Positions 27,434-36,185 of a DNA stretch of 64,000 nt are shown in pieces. A program made the translations under genes and the position numbers. Position 1 is the first letter of the stretch. Every line of letters starts with the position of its first letter. The DNA comes from JAWKOK01 sp963765875 (GTDB taxonomy: Bacteria; Chloroflexota; Anaerolineae; Caldilineales; Caldilineaceae): assembly GCA_963765875.1 (NCBI GenBank), contig CAVXYK010000011.1, positions 124,001-188,000 of the forward strand, given 5' to 3'. A model generated the notes under the pieces. That model was not told where the DNA came from. It saw only the letters and a list, made by a program, of their open reading frames with translations, and did not search any database.

Positions 27434-28167
27434 TGCCGCTAGTTACCGTCATCGGGCGCGGCCATTCGGGCACACGCGCCATTTCGCACACGCTCTACGC
27501 CAGCGGGGTCTACATGGGCGCGTGCTTGAACCGCTCCGGCGATCTGATCCCGCCGGCCGATATGTACGATGCCTGCCGTGTTCTGGCTCGTCACGTCGAG
27601 TGGCAAGGCGATCTCGACTGGGACTTCAGTCAATTGCACAACATGCCGATTCCCGATGAATTCACGCAGTTACTCGAACGCTATCTTGCCAGCGTTTTGC
27701 AGGAGCAAAAGCGTCGACCGGATGCGTTGGTCGGCTGGAAGATCCCTGAGACAACGTTGGTCTACCCTTGGATCACACGCCTCTACCCCGAGACCAAATT
27801 TATCTTCTGGATCCGTGATCCACGGGACTCGATTTTGGGCAACCACAAGACCGACGATATCCGCGACTTTGGTATCGACCATCCTGCTACCGATGATGTA
27901 CAGATGAGTCGGGCGGCTTCCTGGAAGTATCAGTATGACATCGTCAAAGCTACGCCGAAACCCAAACATTGGATCGAAGTGCGCTTCGAGGATTTCGTCC
28001 AAGATCGAGATGCGACCCTCGACCGGCTGGAAGCGTACCTCGACATCGAGCTCGCGCGCATTCCTGTCCGCCCCGAATCGGTCGGACGCTGGCGTGATTC
28101 GCAAGCGGATTTCGACTTCGATTTCTTTGCGACCGCGCTGACCGAGTATGGGTACGACCAAACATAG
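27433..28167 (+). CDS. Sulfotransferase-family protein
   Basis: A 244-residue protein coupled to the permease by TGATG. The N-terminal VIGRGHSGTRAISHTL is the 5'-phosphosulfate loop (family GxxRSGTT/S), and FIFWIRDPRDSILGN supplies the 3'-phosphate-binding Arg and Ser. The C-terminal WIEVRFEDFVQDRDATLDRL resembles the YEDL segment. Sulfotransferases move sulfate from PAPS to hydroxyl or amine groups of sugars, lipids or small molecules. No signal peptide is seen, so it is cytoplasmic. Coupling to a sugar importer is unusual and suggests a role linked to the imported compound, or that the operon has grown by gene shuffling. Confidence 0.82.
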   Translation: MPLVTVIGRGHSGTRAISHTLYASGVYMGACLNRSGDLIPPADMYDACRVLARHVEWQGDLDWDFSQLHNMPIPDEFTQLLERYLASVLQEQKRRPDALVGWKIPETTLVYPWITRLYPETKFIFWIRDPRDSILGNHKTDDIRDFGIDHPATDDVQMSRAASWKYQYDIVKATPKPKHWIEVRFEDFVQDRDATLDRLEAYLDIELARIPVRPESVGRWRDSQADFDFDFFATALTEYGYDQT

Positions 28168-28217
28168 TCTTATCTTCGAAGAGTCGACAATCTGGATGTT
28201 TGTTAAGGAGGAGAATG

Positions 28218-30014
28218 ATGTTGAGGAAACAGAGTCTGCTGTTCATTGCCGTACTGGCTATCGCTATGTTGCTCTTCGGCGCCTGTGGTGGTGGGGATGC
28301 TGAAGCGCCTGCCGAGCCCGAAGCGCCGGTTGAAGAAGCCGCTGCCGAAGAACCTGCGGCAGAAGAGGCGGCCGCGGAGGCAGAAGCCACTGCCGAACCA
28401 GAGGAAGAAGCGGTGGTCGATATCGAGGCTGCTGAAGAGGAGGAGACCGGTCTATCCGGAGAGATCGTGCTCAGCGTTCTCTCCAACGATGTCCAAACCT
28501 ATCAAGCTCTGGCTGACGCCTACATGGAACTCAATCCGGACGTCAACGTACTGGTCGAGTTGAAGGCCGACGGTGGTGGCGGTGGTCCGGACGCGTACCT
28601 CCAGTGGGTACGCACCCAGTTCGCAGCAGAAGAGCCACGCGTCTCTATCATTGAGTCGGTCCATCTACGCGATCTGGCCCAGGAGGGACGGCTGGTCAAT
28701 TGGGCGCCCTACCTCAACAAGGTGAACCCCTACACCGGCGAGAAGTGGGAGGAGAGCTTCGAGGATTGGGCGCTGAACCTGGTCCGCGATCCCAACACCG
28801 GCGAGATGTTCCTCATGCCCTATGAATCGGTGCAGACCTTCTGGGTTTACAACAAGGCAATCTTCGAAGAAGTCGGCATCACCGATGTACCGGCCCAGCC
28901 CACCTGGGATCAGTTAGTCGAGTGGTCGGAAAAGATCCGGGATGCCGGCTATACCCCCATCGCCATGGAGGGCACCACCGAGCAGATCTGGGGCGGCGGT
29001 CGTATGCCTTGGCTCATGCGCTCAGCCATGGATCAGTATCACCGTGATGATCTGCAACTCATCCGATGCCAAGAGGGCGACTGGTGTTTCCGAGAAGGCA
29101 TCGACGATGTCTGGGAATATGATCCGACCGACGTACGCAACGACGATCCGGACCAGGTCTCCATCAACATTGCCCGCCATCTGACTGCGCTGCGTGACGG
29201 TGAACTCAACTTCGACAACGAATGCACAGCAGAGATGATGGACCAGATCGGTCGCGTCTTCAAGACTGAGCACGGCTTTGTGCCCGATGGTTGGACCGGC
29301 ATGAGCGACGCTTATCCGCTCTTCCTGACCCAGCAGGCGGCCATGCGCATGGTGACCGGCGGCCACTACACCAGTTTCCCGCGCGACGTGGCTTCACTGG
29401 CCGAGGGTGAGTACGGCGACGGAGAAGTTGCCGACGAGGACTCCGCCGCCGCTACCGAATTTGAGTATGGTCGCTTCGCCTTCCCCAGCATTGAAGGCGA
29501 CTGCGTGCAGGGCACGGCCCGTGCCAATGAGTTGACATCCGGTTCGCTGGCCATTCCCAAGAAGGATCGGACACAGAACGATGTGGAAGCCGACTTCGTC
29601 ATGTACTGGACCAGCCCCGAGGGGATGGCCGTCTATCTAGAGAACAAGCTGGATCCCGAGAACCTCCAGGGTGGCATTGCCGGCCCGCCGCTGATCAAGG
29701 GCGTCGAATTGCCCGGACAGTGGGCAGAAGTCTTCGAGAACAGCGTCTTCGTGGGCAACTATGAGAAACCCGGTGCGCCCGGCGATGCAGTAGCCCGTGG
29801 TTTCTTCAAATATGAGCCGACCAAGCGTGAATGGTCGATCATGGTGCAGGATTTCTTCGAGGGCAATCGGACGGCCGAAGAATTCGCCTCCGACTATCAG
29901 ACTCTACTCGAAGAGAATTGGGACGGACTGCTCGAATATCTGAACATGGAAGCCGAAGACCTGGATGCACCCGAAAAGCGCCCGCCAGGCTGGGTAGCCG
30001 CCGGACCGTATTGA
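28218..30014 (+). CDS. ABC transporter substrate-binding lipoprotein (family 1, long form)
   Basis: About 598 residues. AAGGAGG at 28205-28211 favours ATG 28218 over ATG 28215. The lipobox is FGAC (Cys23). An unusually long linker of about 60 residues, almost only Ala, Glu and Pro, follows. The binding domain begins GEIVLSVLSNDVQTYQALAD and has FLMPYESVQTFWVYNKAIF and RMVTGGHYTSFPRDV. It is longer than usual (400-450) owing to the linker and insertions such as the acidic GDGEVADEDSAAATEFEYG region. It is the first gene of the operon containing the propeller-permease and the MscS-type channel, though a 313-base repeat element separates it from them. Confidence 0.85.
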   Translation: MLRKQSLLFIAVLAIAMLLFGACGGGDAEAPAEPEAPVEEAAAEEPAAEEAAAEAEATAEPEEEAVVDIEAAEEEETGLSGEIVLSVLSNDVQTYQALADAYMELNPDVNVLVELKADGGGGGPDAYLQWVRTQFAAEEPRVSIIESVHLRDLAQEGRLVNWAPYLNKVNPYTGEKWEESFEDWALNLVRDPNTGEMFLMPYESVQTFWVYNKAIFEEVGITDVPAQPTWDQLVEWSEKIRDAGYTPIAMEGTTEQIWGGGRMPWLMRSAMDQYHRDDLQLIRCQEGDWCFREGIDDVWEYDPTDVRNDDPDQVSINIARHLTALRDGELNFDNECTAEMMDQIGRVFKTEHGFVPDGWTGMSDAYPLFLTQQAAMRMVTGGHYTSFPRDVASLAEGEYGDGEVADEDSAAATEFEYGRFAFPSIEGDCVQGTARANELTSGSLAIPKKDRTQNDVEADFVMYWTSPEGMAVYLENKLDPENLQGGIAGPPLIKGVELPGQWAEVFENSVFVGNYEKPGAPGDAVARGFFKYEPTKREWSIMVQDFFEGNRTAEEFASDYQTLLEENWDGLLEYLNMEAEDLDAPEKRPPGWVAAGPY

Positions 30015-30140
30015 TCGAATATCAGTACTTCACGATCTGTCATTCTGAGTGGGTCTACCGGACAACTTCACTCCGGAAAATGACCAGCGAAGAATCTTGT
30101 CGTGCTTGAATTCGTGAACTACTGAATATGGCAAATGATC

Positions 30141-30453
30141 GTAGGGATAAGGCGTTCCCCGCGGAGATGATGGTGACGGAAACAGATCCTTCCAGGGGGG
30201 CTAGACCTCCGGGAGGTGTCCGCCGAGGCATCTCTGCCCTGAATGCCATTTGTGGACACCTCCCAGAGGTCGGGTTGTGCACCCCATAATTCCTCAGAGA
30301 GTCCAAGAAGGGTCTGGGAATGCTTTGTCCGCAGGCGATCTCGTCTGTCAGAGCGGACAGGGCATTCCTAAAATTGTTTTGGTGGTACGATCTGAAAGCG
30401 CAGTGGGATCTGTCGGTTAGCCAGCGTTTTGGCGGGGAATGCCCTGTCCCTAC
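30141..30453. mobile_element. MITE-like nested palindromic element (313 bp) with GTAGGG terminal inverted repeats
   Basis: The left end GTAGGGATAAGGCGTTCCCCGC (30141-30162) is the imperfect inverted copy of the right end at 30432-30453. Inside, GACCTCCGGGAGGTGTCC (about 30205) pairs with GGACACCTCCCAGAGGTC (about 30255), and a second pair of GGGAATGC..TTGTCCGC / GCGGACAGGGCATTCC arms lies at about 30316-30366. There is no transposase ORF. It ends 30 bases before the propeller-permease start and fills nearly all of the 469-base gap. A TGTCATTC-GAG type repeat precedes it at about 30040-30108. Confidence 0.65.
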
Positions 30454-30483
30454 GGATTGTACATGGCAGGTCCATAAAATCGG

Positions 30484-32484
30484 ATGAAATCAAGCAATAT
30501 GCAACTCTTCAGGCGGTTGACGAGCATCACGGTTATGTTGATACTTGCCGGCCTTGTCACAATCCCCGCTCTCGCCCAATCCTCCAATGGCCTGATCTGG
30601 GAGTACCCCACCGGCGACCGTGTTAATGCGGTCGCGTCCAGCGCCGATGGTGAACAGATCGCGCTTGGCGCACGTGACAACACAGTCTCGATGCTCGATG
30701 GTGAAGGTCAACTGCGCTGGACCTTCGGCGCCGACAACAGCGTGCTTGGGCTGGACATATCGGCTGATGGCGAATGGCTGGGCGTGGCTTCGGAGGATCG
30801 GCAAGTCTATCTGCTCGACGGTGACGGCAATCTGCTCTGGCAGTTCAAGGCCGGACGCCCCATGAACAATGTCGCTGTAGCCGACGACGGTTCGCTGTTG
30901 GCTGCCACCTCCGATGATCTGAGCATCTATGTGCTGGACGGCTCGGGCGAGTTACTCTGGCAGGAGACGCTGGGCATCGGCGTGCAGGGCGTCGCTGTCT
31001 ACGGCACGGGCGAGAAGGCACGCGTCGTCGTCGGATCTGACGACGGGCTGGTGACCATCTACAGCCGGGACGGCAAGGCGCTGCTGAGCGAGCAGATGGA
31101 CTACGATGTGCAGTCACTGGACGTGACGCCGACCGGCGGGCGCATCCTGGTGGGGACGAGCGATGGCCTTGCTACGTTGCTCAACGGCAGCAACGGCGAC
31201 GTCCTCTGGCAGTATCCCACAGACGGCAATGAACTTAGCGTTGCGTTGACTGGCGATGCCGGTTCAGCCGTCATCGGATCGGAAGAGAGAGCGCTCTTGC
31301 TGGACAGCGACGGTGCACTCGTCCAGGAATTCATCATGGCGGACCAGGTGCGCGATGTCGCCATCACAGATGACGGCAACCGCCTGGTCGTCGGCACGCA
31401 GGATGCACAGGCCCGTTTCTTCGATCGCCAGACCGCCGTCACCGGTGCAGCAAGTGCGCAGTCGCAGCGTCGCTGGCTGACCGGCGGCCTTCTACTGGCT
31501 TTGGCAGCGGCGGCAGCATTGGTTTTTTGGAGCGTTCGCTCGACCGATATCGGACGTAGCACATGGCAACGGGGCAGCAGAAGACCACGCCGACTCGGAC
31601 GAGAGATTTGGCGGTCACGACTATCCTATTTGCTGATTCTGCCCACGCTATTGCTGTTGATGACCTTTAACTACTATCCGGCCTTCTCAGGACTCTACCA
31701 CGCCTTCACCGACTGGAGTCCAGGCATCAAGAGCGAGTGGATCGGCTTCGCCAACTTCAAGTTCCTTCTGCAAGATCGCTTCTTTCTAGCCGGCTTTCGC
31801 AACGTGATCATCATCACCGTGGTCACCATCCTCAAGACCATGACCGTGCCGCTGCTGGTCGCCGAGTTGATCTTCAATCTGCGCAGCCAGTTTAGCCAAT
31901 ACTGGGCGAGAACACTCTTTGTCGTGCCCATCGTCATGCCGCTGGTCGTCATTATTCTGCTCTGGAACAATATCTACGATCCGCAGATCGGGCTGCTCAA
32001 CAAGACATTGGAGGCAGTTGGTCTCGGCAATCTGGCGCGAGTATGGTACGGCGATCCCAACGTGGCACTGGCCTCCGTCATCTTTATCAACTTTCCCTGG
32101 GTCAATGCCTTCGCCCTACTCATCTTCTATGGCGGGCTGATCTCCATTTCAGACGAGGTCATCGATTCGAGCAAAGTGGACGGAGCGTCCACCTGGCGAC
32201 GCTTCTGGAGCATCGACCTGCCCTTGCTCATGGGCCAGGTCAAGTTGCTGCTCATTCTCAATTTTATCAACGCGGTGCAGACTTTCGAGCTGGTTTTCCT
32301 GACCACCGGAGGCGGACCGGGCACATCTACCTACACGCCGGCGCTGGAACTCTACTACATGGCCATGCGCATGGATCGATTTGGCGTGGCGTCTGCCATC
32401 GGCATGGTGCTCTTTGTGATCATTCTGGCCGGCACGATTGTCAACATGCGCTTCATGAACTCTTCGACCGAGTATGAGGCGTAG
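30484..32484 (+). CDS. Fusion of secreted seven-bladed beta-propeller and sugar ABC permease (MalF/UgpA-type)
   Basis: A 666-residue protein. Residues 1-31 form a signal sequence (basic QLFRR, hydrophobic core, ALA cleavage-like site). Residues 37-318 are seven repeats of about 40 residues, each opening L-x-W, with a VxxVAxSxDG centre and closing with YLLDGDG-like turns: a WD40/PQQ-type seven-bladed propeller. Residues 332-351 are a membrane helix, followed by a very basic loop (GRSTWQRGSRRPRRLGREIW), which places the propeller outside and the permease N-terminus inside. Residues 380-666 are a full permease, with EAA loop VIDSSKVDGASTWRRFWSI. The ribosome site is weak; ATG 30499 is an alternative start. 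I know no standard transporter family with this design. Confidence 0.88.
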   Translation: MKSSNMQLFRRLTSITVMLILAGLVTIPALAQSSNGLIWEYPTGDRVNAVASSADGEQIALGARDNTVSMLDGEGQLRWTFGADNSVLGLDISADGEWLGVASEDRQVYLLDGDGNLLWQFKAGRPMNNVAVADDGSLLAATSDDLSIYVLDGSGELLWQETLGIGVQGVAVYGTGEKARVVVGSDDGLVTIYSRDGKALLSEQMDYDVQSLDVTPTGGRILVGTSDGLATLLNGSNGDVLWQYPTDGNELSVALTGDAGSAVIGSEERALLLDSDGALVQEFIMADQVRDVAITDDGNRLVVGTQDAQARFFDRQTAVTGAASAQSQRRWLTGGLLLALAAAAALVFWSVRSTDIGRSTWQRGSRRPRRLGREIWRSRLSYLLILPTLLLLMTFNYYPAFSGLYHAFTDWSPGIKSEWIGFANFKFLLQDRFFLAGFRNVIIITVVTILKTMTVPLLVAELIFNLRSQFSQYWARTLFVVPIVMPLVVIILLWNNIYDPQIGLLNKTLEAVGLGNLARVWYGDPNVALASVIFINFPWVNAFALLIFYGGLISISDEVIDSSKVDGASTWRRFWSIDLPLLMGQVKLLLILNFINAVQTFELVFLTTGGGPGTSTYTPALELYYMAMRMDRFGVASAIGMVLFVIILAGTIVNMRFMNSSTEYEA

Positions 32485-32490
32485 ACGGCT

Positions 32491-33387
32491 ATGAGACTTG
32501 GAGGCGGACCCATCTTTTCGACGATGATTTCATCCGAGGCTGCCAAACGACAGCGGGCCGGGCGTCTACGGCTGATCGGCGGCCAGACGTTCATCTATCT
32601 GGTTCTGGGCATCCTTCTATTCCTCACCTTTGTGCCCATTGCCTACCTGATCATCCTTTCGCTCAAGGACAACGGCCAGATTTACGGTCGCTTCTGGTCG
32701 CTGCCGCGGCCGGTGCGCTGGGGCAATTTCGTGCTCGGATGGCAGGTGATCTGGCGGCCCATCATCAACTCGATCATCACCTCGGGCACGTCGACCATCG
32801 GCACCATTCTCTTCGCCAGTCTCTCGGGCTACGTCTTTGCCCGCCATCGCTTTCCCGGCAAGGAGGTCATCTATACAGGGATTCTGGCCCTGCTCATGAT
32901 CCCGCCAATCCTGACCTTGATCCCGGCCTATGTGTTGATTCTGGAGCTTGGCCTTCAAAACACATACTGGGCCCTGATCCTGCCATGGACCTCAGGCGGA
33001 CAGGTCTTTGCGCTGTTGCTCTTCCGCTCCTTTTTTGCCACCCTGCCGGAAGAGTTCTTCGACGCCGCCCGCATCGACGGGGCCAATGAGTTGCAAGCGT
33101 TCTGGTTCATCGCCGTGCCGCTCTCGATTCCCATTATCGTAACCGTTGCCATGGTGCGTCTGGTTACCACCTACAACCAATTTATGTGGCCCCTCGTCGT
33201 TATGTCGAGTCCCAAGCAGCAGGTGGTAGCCGTGGCTCTGACCCAGTTCACTTCCGAGATCGGCGTCACCGACATCGGACCGCGCATGGCAGCCTATATC
33301 CTGGCCACTGTCCCCCTGATCATTCTCTTCTCATTTGGCATGCGTCACTATGTACGCGGCATGACGGCGGGTGGATTGAAGGCATAG
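32491..33387 (+). CDS. Sugar ABC transporter permease (MalG/UgpE-type)
   Basis: A 298-residue protein starting 6 bases after the fusion permease. The first helix follows a short basic N-terminus (QTFIYLVLGILLFLTFVPIA). Typical segments are IINSIITSGTSTIGTILFAS, GYVFARHRFPGKEVIY and EAA loop EFFDAARIDGANELQAFWFI. It ends MRHYVRGMTAGGLKA, the standard G-x-x-x-G-x-L-K-x tail. It is the heterodimer partner of the propeller-permease. No ATPase gene is near, so a shared ATPase is expected. The next gene starts 2 bases after its stop. Confidence 0.9.
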   Translation: MRLGGGPIFSTMISSEAAKRQRAGRLRLIGGQTFIYLVLGILLFLTFVPIAYLIILSLKDNGQIYGRFWSLPRPVRWGNFVLGWQVIWRPIINSIITSGTSTIGTILFASLSGYVFARHRFPGKEVIYTGILALLMIPPILTLIPAYVLILELGLQNTYWALILPWTSGGQVFALLLFRSFFATLPEEFFDAARIDGANELQAFWFIAVPLSIPIIVTVAMVRLVTTYNQFMWPLVVMSSPKQQVVAVALTQFTSEIGVTDIGPRMAAYILATVPLIILFSFGMRHYVRGMTAGGLKA

Positions 33388-33389
33388 TG

Positions 33390-34886
33390 ATGTCTCAGAC
33401 GCTCTCACCATACAGCACACTCGTCCTATTTTTACTGTCCTTGGTACTCGTCCTTTGGTCCAGCCGCCATCTGAAATTCGGACGTCATTTCGTTACGGCG
33501 GTGTTGGTTGCGCTGCTCTCATTTCAGTTGCTCTTCTTCTCTCAGGGGCGTGTAGGCATTCCTGGCCAAGATGCCACCGAGCTTGAGTTGATTCTATTCA
33601 CCGTCGGCTTGATCTTCGGCTTCAACGCCATCATACAATTGTTGCAGTCCGTCTTCTACGAAGGACTGGTGCGGCGCAGCACAGTGAACGTGCCGAACTT
33701 CATCATCAATCTGGTTGGCTGGCTGGCTACTTTTGTGGCCGCCATCGTCATCGTGCGCCAGGTGCTGGGCGTGGAACTGACTGGCCTGATCGTGACCTCG
33801 ACGGTGATATCGGCGATCGCGGTTCTCTCCTTCCAGGAGATTCTCTCAGGTCTATTTGCCGGCCTGGTCATGCAGATGGAGTCGCCCTTTGCCATCGGCG
33901 ACTGGGTCGAGGTCGCGGGCCAGGAAGGCCTCATCGAGCAACTGAACTGGCGCACAGTCGCCATTCTGACGCGCAGCAACAACTACGTGATCTTTGCCAA
34001 CAATGAAGTGGCATCGACCAAAATAATCAACTACTCGCGACCCCATCGACACCAGGCGATACAGGCGCGCATCACCGTGGCCGCTCTGCACCCGCCGGGC
34101 AAAGTCAAATCGTTGTTGTTGCAGGCATTAGAGGGCATTGACGGCATTCTTACGGACCCAAGTCCTGTCGCCCTTGTCACCGGCTACGAGGCGAATGCTA
34201 TCAGGTATTTGATCAGCTATTGGATTCAGGATTTCGGCGCCAAAAATCTGATCCAAGATGAGGTGTACACGCGCATCTGGTATGCGCTGAAGAGGACGGA
34301 CATGGGCGCGCCGCTCAGCATTCTGGATGTCAACATGCTCTCCCCTGACGAGGATCTACGCGTCGCCAAAGCGCAGCAGGTGGATGTCGCACGATTTCTG
34401 CGCTCGTTGCCGTTGTTGTCAAAATGGAGCGACTTGCAGATCGAGTCTCTTGCTGAGGCAAGCGTGCTTGAGTCCTACACCAGCGGTGAACTGCTGGTCC
34501 GTCAGGGCCAAGCCGGCGATTCGCTCTTTTTCATCTATGCCGGTCAGGCCGGAATCTTTGTGGATCGCCAGTCCAATAGCGTTCGCGTCGCCACCCGCGG
34601 CGTCGGTGAGTATTTCGGTGAAATGAGCTTGCTGACAGGCGATGTGCGTTCTGCAACGGTGGTTGCAGAGAGCGAAATTGATGTCGTCATCATCGACAAG
34701 GAGCACTTTGTCTCGCTGCTCATTAAAGACCCGGCCATTCTGGAGATGCTGCTCGACGCATTTGAACAGCGCAAGTCAGAAACTGCGGAACAGATTGCTG
34801 CCGCCGAATCGCAGGAAGAAGATGTGTTTGCCGATCGCGCCAACCTAACGAGACGGATTGCCCGGTTCCTGGGTATCTCCGTATAG
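33390..34886 (+). CDS. MscS-family mechanosensitive channel with C-terminal cyclic-nucleotide-binding domain
   Basis: About 498 residues. ATG 33390 lies 2 bases after the permease stop; a longer reading from 33186 is only overlap with the permease gene. N-terminal helices (two near 8-55, then about 70-160) lead to the pore helix and MscS beta domain: SFQEILSGLFAGLVMQMESP, then AIGDWVEVAGQEGLIEQLNW and IFANNEVASTKIINYS. The C-terminal cNMP domain (about 375-480) keeps the phosphate-binding cassette GEYFGEMSLLTGDVRSATVV with the key Glu and Arg. This is the bCNG type of channel, in which ligand rather than tension may gate the pore. Tight linkage to sugar permeases is notable. Confidence 0.88.
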   Translation: MSQTLSPYSTLVLFLLSLVLVLWSSRHLKFGRHFVTAVLVALLSFQLLFFSQGRVGIPGQDATELELILFTVGLIFGFNAIIQLLQSVFYEGLVRRSTVNVPNFIINLVGWLATFVAAIVIVRQVLGVELTGLIVTSTVISAIAVLSFQEILSGLFAGLVMQMESPFAIGDWVEVAGQEGLIEQLNWRTVAILTRSNNYVIFANNEVASTKIINYSRPHRHQAIQARITVAALHPPGKVKSLLLQALEGIDGILTDPSPVALVTGYEANAIRYLISYWIQDFGAKNLIQDEVYTRIWYALKRTDMGAPLSILDVNMLSPDEDLRVAKAQQVDVARFLRSLPLLSKWSDLQIESLAEASVLESYTSGELLVRQGQAGDSLFFIYAGQAGIFVDRQSNSVRVATRGVGEYFGEMSLLTGDVRSATVVAESEIDVVIIDKEHFVSLLIKDPAILEMLLDAFEQRKSETAEQIAAAESQEEDVFADRANLTRRIARFLGISV

Positions 34887-34936
34887 TCTCGGCATAATAA
34901 ATTTCGATCCAATACCTGGAAATGGAGAAAAGAAAA

Positions 34937-35929
34937 ATGCAACGAGTTTGTGTGATTGGCCTTGGCCCCATCGGCAATCGCCATGCAAGACTGCTGCAGG
35001 CCGATGAACTGGCCGACCTGGTCGGCGTCTGCGACTGGCTGCCGGAACGCGCCGACGCTGCGGCTGAACTGTACGGCGTGCCCGCCTTCTACAGCGTGGA
35101 CCAGATGCTGGCAGCGCTGGGTCCGGACATCTGCCACGTGGCCACCGGCGGCCATGAGTATGGCAGCGAGCACTATGAGCCGACCATTCAAGCGTTGAGC
35201 TTCGGATGCCACGTGCTGGGCGAGAAGCCCATCTCCAACACGATCAGCGAGGCCGAGGAGATGGTGGCCAAGGCCAAGGAGATGAATGTCTGCTATGGCA
35301 TCAACCTCAACCACCGCTTCACGCCGGCGGCGGAGATGGCCAAGCGATGGCAGAACGAAGGCCGGCTGGGTCACCTGCTCTTCGTCAACATGAGCATGTG
35401 GATCATGAACCCACGCGAGACCTCGCCCTACTTCCAGCTCAAGGCGCTGCACCCGCACACTGTCGACGTCATGCGCCACTTCTGCGGCGATGTTGAGGCC
35501 GTGCAGTGCTTTGCCACCATCGCACCAGGACGCAAGATCTGGTCGACGGCCACCTTCAACATGCGCTTCAAGAACGGCATGGTCGGTACGCTCACGGGCA
35601 GCTACGACATCGAACGTGGCCACCCCATGGAACGCTGCGAAGTGGCCGGTACCAAGGGTCGCTTCGTCATCGATGACATGTATCGCGAGGCCACGCTCTA
35701 TCCGGCAGGCGATCCGGAAAAACGTGTCTACACCAACCCCCTCTTCGGCGGCATGCGTGACTTCGAAGAGACATTCAAAAACCGTATCCACCGTTTCCTG
35801 GAGCAGGTCGAAGCCGGCGTGGAGCCGGCGGAGATCGATGGTTCCGGCGCTGAGGGTCTGGCCGCACAGAAGGTGCTTGCCGCGGCGATTGAGTCGCTGA
35901 ACAACGAGACAGTTGTGTACGTGAAATGA
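34937..35929 (+). CDS. Gfo/Idh/MocA-family oxidoreductase
   Basis: About 330 residues; ATG 34937 follows GGAGAAAAGAAAA. The Rossmann loop is VCVIGLGPIGNRHARLL, the catalytic Lys lies in LGEKPISNTISEAEEM, and YGINLNHRFTPAAEMAKRW and NPRETSPYFQLKALHPHT follow. These segments match the frameshifted gene at 18225-19230 closely, so the two are recent paralogues, and the intact copy shows what the other should encode. It likely oxidises or epimerises a sugar taken up by the transporters upstream. The substrate cannot be read from the sequence. Confidence 0.88.
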   Translation: MQRVCVIGLGPIGNRHARLLQADELADLVGVCDWLPERADAAAELYGVPAFYSVDQMLAALGPDICHVATGGHEYGSEHYEPTIQALSFGCHVLGEKPISNTISEAEEMVAKAKEMNVCYGINLNHRFTPAAEMAKRWQNEGRLGHLLFVNMSMWIMNPRETSPYFQLKALHPHTVDVMRHFCGDVEAVQCFATIAPGRKIWSTATFNMRFKNGMVGTLTGSYDIERGHPMERCEVAGTKGRFVIDDMYREATLYPAGDPEKRVYTNPLFGGMRDFEETFKNRIHRFLEQVEAGVEPAEIDGSGAEGLAAQKVLAAAIESLNNETVVYVK

Positions 35930-36170
35930 TGGAACGCGGATTGGGCGAAACTACGCGGATTCTGTGGGTTCCGTTGACATTTGGACGCAACGGTTGAAAC
36001 CGGCTGCTAACAACGAGAAGTGCCCTCACGCACTTCGAACGAGCCGCTGAAGCGGCTTCTCGGTGTTAGCGCCGGGATTCATCCCGGCAATCTGAAATAT
36101 AAACAGAACCTTGTGAAAAAATCCGCGTAAATCCGCCCAAGCCGTGAAATCCGCGTTCTATCCTGGAGCC
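35930..36170. repeat. Composite palindromic repeat: CGCGGAT-type arms enclosing a second hairpin element
   Basis: The outer arms are GGAACGCGGATTGGGCG (about 35933) and CGCCCAAGCCGTGAAATCCG (about 36136), which pair with small interruptions. Between them, at about 35993-36092, is another element made of small hairpins (GAAGTGC/GCACTTC, GCCGCTGAAGCGGC, CGGGATTCATCCCG). One repeat appears to sit inside another. Confidence 0.65.
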
Positions 36171-36185
36171 TCAACGGAGAGAGCC

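Noticed and set aside
30141..30453. Full insertion sequence
   Set aside because: Terminal inverted repeats are present, but no transposase ORF or clear target duplication is found, so only a MITE-like call is justified.
34544..35791. Minus-strand ORF (415 residues)
   Set aside because: It spans the ends of two real plus-strand genes and the gap between them, as only a chance open frame would.
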